From the NCBI GenBank assembly GCA_021811005.1, contig JAJZPY010000109.1, positions 1 through 6,523 of the forward strand: a DNA stretch of 6,523 nucleotides. The letters run 5' to 3'. The stretch is from Pseudomonadota bacterium (GTDB taxonomy: Bacteria; Pseudomonadota; Gammaproteobacteria; Burkholderiales; Ferrovaceae). Both the position numbers and the translations under genes were made by a program. The number at the start of each line of letters is the position of its first letter. Position 1 is the stretch's first letter. Under the pieces are notes generated by a model. That model did not search any database, was not told where the DNA came from, and was given only the letters and a program-made list of their open reading frames with translations. Shown here piece by piece: positions 6,026 to 6,523 of the stretch.

Positions 6026-6301
6026 ATGCATCCGCGCGTTGTCATGTACACCACCGGGGTTTGCCCCTACTGCATCATGGCGGAACGTTTCCTCCTCAAA
6101 AAAGGCGTGGCATCGCTGGAAAAAATCCGCGTTGACCTCGATCCTGCGCAGCGGGAAGCCATGACCGGCCGCACGGGGCGACGCACCGTGCCCCAGATTT
6201 TCATCAACGACACCCATGTGGGCGGATACGACGATCTCGTCGCCCTAGACCAGGCCGGCCGGCTGGATCCACTTCTGGCCGATTCCACTTCAGGACACTG
6301 A
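6026..6301 (+). CDS. grxC: Glutaredoxin 3 (dithiol glutaredoxin)
   Basis: Glutaredoxin 3 is a small cytoplasmic oxidoreductase that uses glutathione to reduce protein disulfides and mixed glutathione disulfides. The 91-residue product is close to the length of E. coli Grx3. It has the dithiol active site CPYC (C13-C16) after the first strand (VVMYTTGV), the cis-proline motif TVPQIFI (54-60, P56) and the glutathione-binding GGYDDL (67-72). The ATG at 6026 is supported by GAGG at 6016-6019, six bases upstream and overlapping the rhodanese stop codon, which suggests coupled translation. A TTG at 6014 would overlap the upstream gene and add four residues. secB begins four bases after the stop. 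Identification is secure. Confidence 0.96.
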   Translation: MHPRVVMYTTGVCPYCIMAERFLLKKGVASLEKIRVDLDPAQREAMTGRTGRRTVPQIFINDTHVGGYDDLVALDQAGRLDPLLADSTSGH

Positions 6302-6305
6302 ACTC

Positions 6306-6523
6306 ATGACCCAAGAAGGCGCACCCGACACCACCCCGGTTTTTTCCATCGAAAAAATCTACGTCAAAGACATCTCCCTGGAACTGCCCAACGCGCCCCA
6401 GATTTTCCTGGAGCGCGACACCCCGCAAGTGGAGGTGCAACTTTCCAACAGCAGCGAACCGGTGGACGCGGGCATCTTCCAGGTGGCCGTTTCCGTCACC
6501 GTGACGGCGAAGGTGGGCGACAA
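6306..6523 (+). CDS. secB: Protein-export chaperone SecB (5' part, truncated by window end)
   Basis: SecB is a tetrameric cytoplasmic chaperone that holds secretory precursors unfolded and hands them to SecA at the Sec translocon. The first 72 complete codons are present and the frame is open at the window end. The known family is about 150-160 residues, so roughly half is seen. The stretches PVFSIEKIYVKDISLELPN and APQIFLERDTPQVEVQL are hallmark SecB N-terminal sequence. The ATG at 6306 is preceded by AGGA at 6292-6295 (10-base spacing), which lies within the end of grxC, four bases upstream. It is the third gene of the rhodanese-grxC-secB run, and gpsA often follows in related genomes but lies outside the window. 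Confidence 0.96.
   Translation, partial: MTQEGAPDTTPVFSIEKIYVKDISLELPNAPQIFLERDTPQVEVQLSNSSEPVDAGIFQVAVSVTVTAKVGD

Noticed and set aside
1..6523. Mobile element, CRISPR array, toxin-antitoxin or defence system
   Set aside because: No direct-repeat arrays, terminal inverted repeats, integrase or transposase motifs, or small toxin-like gene pairs were found. All long stretches are explained by conserved housekeeping genes.

Overview
The window looks like ordinary chromosomal DNA of a GC-rich betaproteobacterium. I infer this from codon use, from the family type of every protein, and from the order secB, grxC, rhodanese-like gene, phosphoglycerate mutase, envC, ctpA, moeB/thiF, which as I recall is widespread in that class and partly shared with gammaproteobacteria. 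I see no insertion sequence, integrase, tRNA, CRISPR array, prophage gene or compositional island.

Layout: (1) Bases 2-100 hold the 3' end of an unidentified plus-strand gene, followed by a strong intrinsic terminator at 120-166. (2) tsaD (tRNA t6A synthesis) runs on the plus strand from 250 to 1278. (3) Four closely packed minus-strand genes read from right to left: gpmA (5474-4725), an envC-like LytM factor (4715-3486), ctpA (3464-2040) and a moeB/thiF family E1-like enzyme (2026-1262). Their gaps are 9, 21 and 13 bases, so they probably form one operon. The last gene converges on tsaD and overlaps its 3' end by 17 bases. (4) Bases 5475-5594 are a short AT-richer divergent promoter region with an extended -10 element facing each way. 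(5) On the plus strand lie a membrane-anchored rhodanese-like gene (5595-6017), grxC (6026-6301) and secB (from 6306, cut by the window end), also tightly spaced.

How the genes fit together: the left-reading operon combines one glycolytic enzyme with two cell-envelope proteins, a predicted non-catalytic activator of peptidoglycan amidases (EnvC-like) and a periplasmic carboxyl-terminal processing protease. It ends with an adenylyltransferase of the sulfur-carrier-activating family. The right-reading operon combines a membrane rhodanese-fold protein without cysteine, a dithiol glutaredoxin and the SecB export chaperone, so its theme is export and thiol homeostasis.

I did not find a previously undescribed system. 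The points most worth checking are the cysteine-free rhodanese-fold protein, the use of a cofactor-dependent mutase (gpmA) where related gammaproteobacteria carry the unrelated gpmI/gpmM, the matched divergent promoters, and the tsaD/moeB convergent overlap with a hairpin at its edge.
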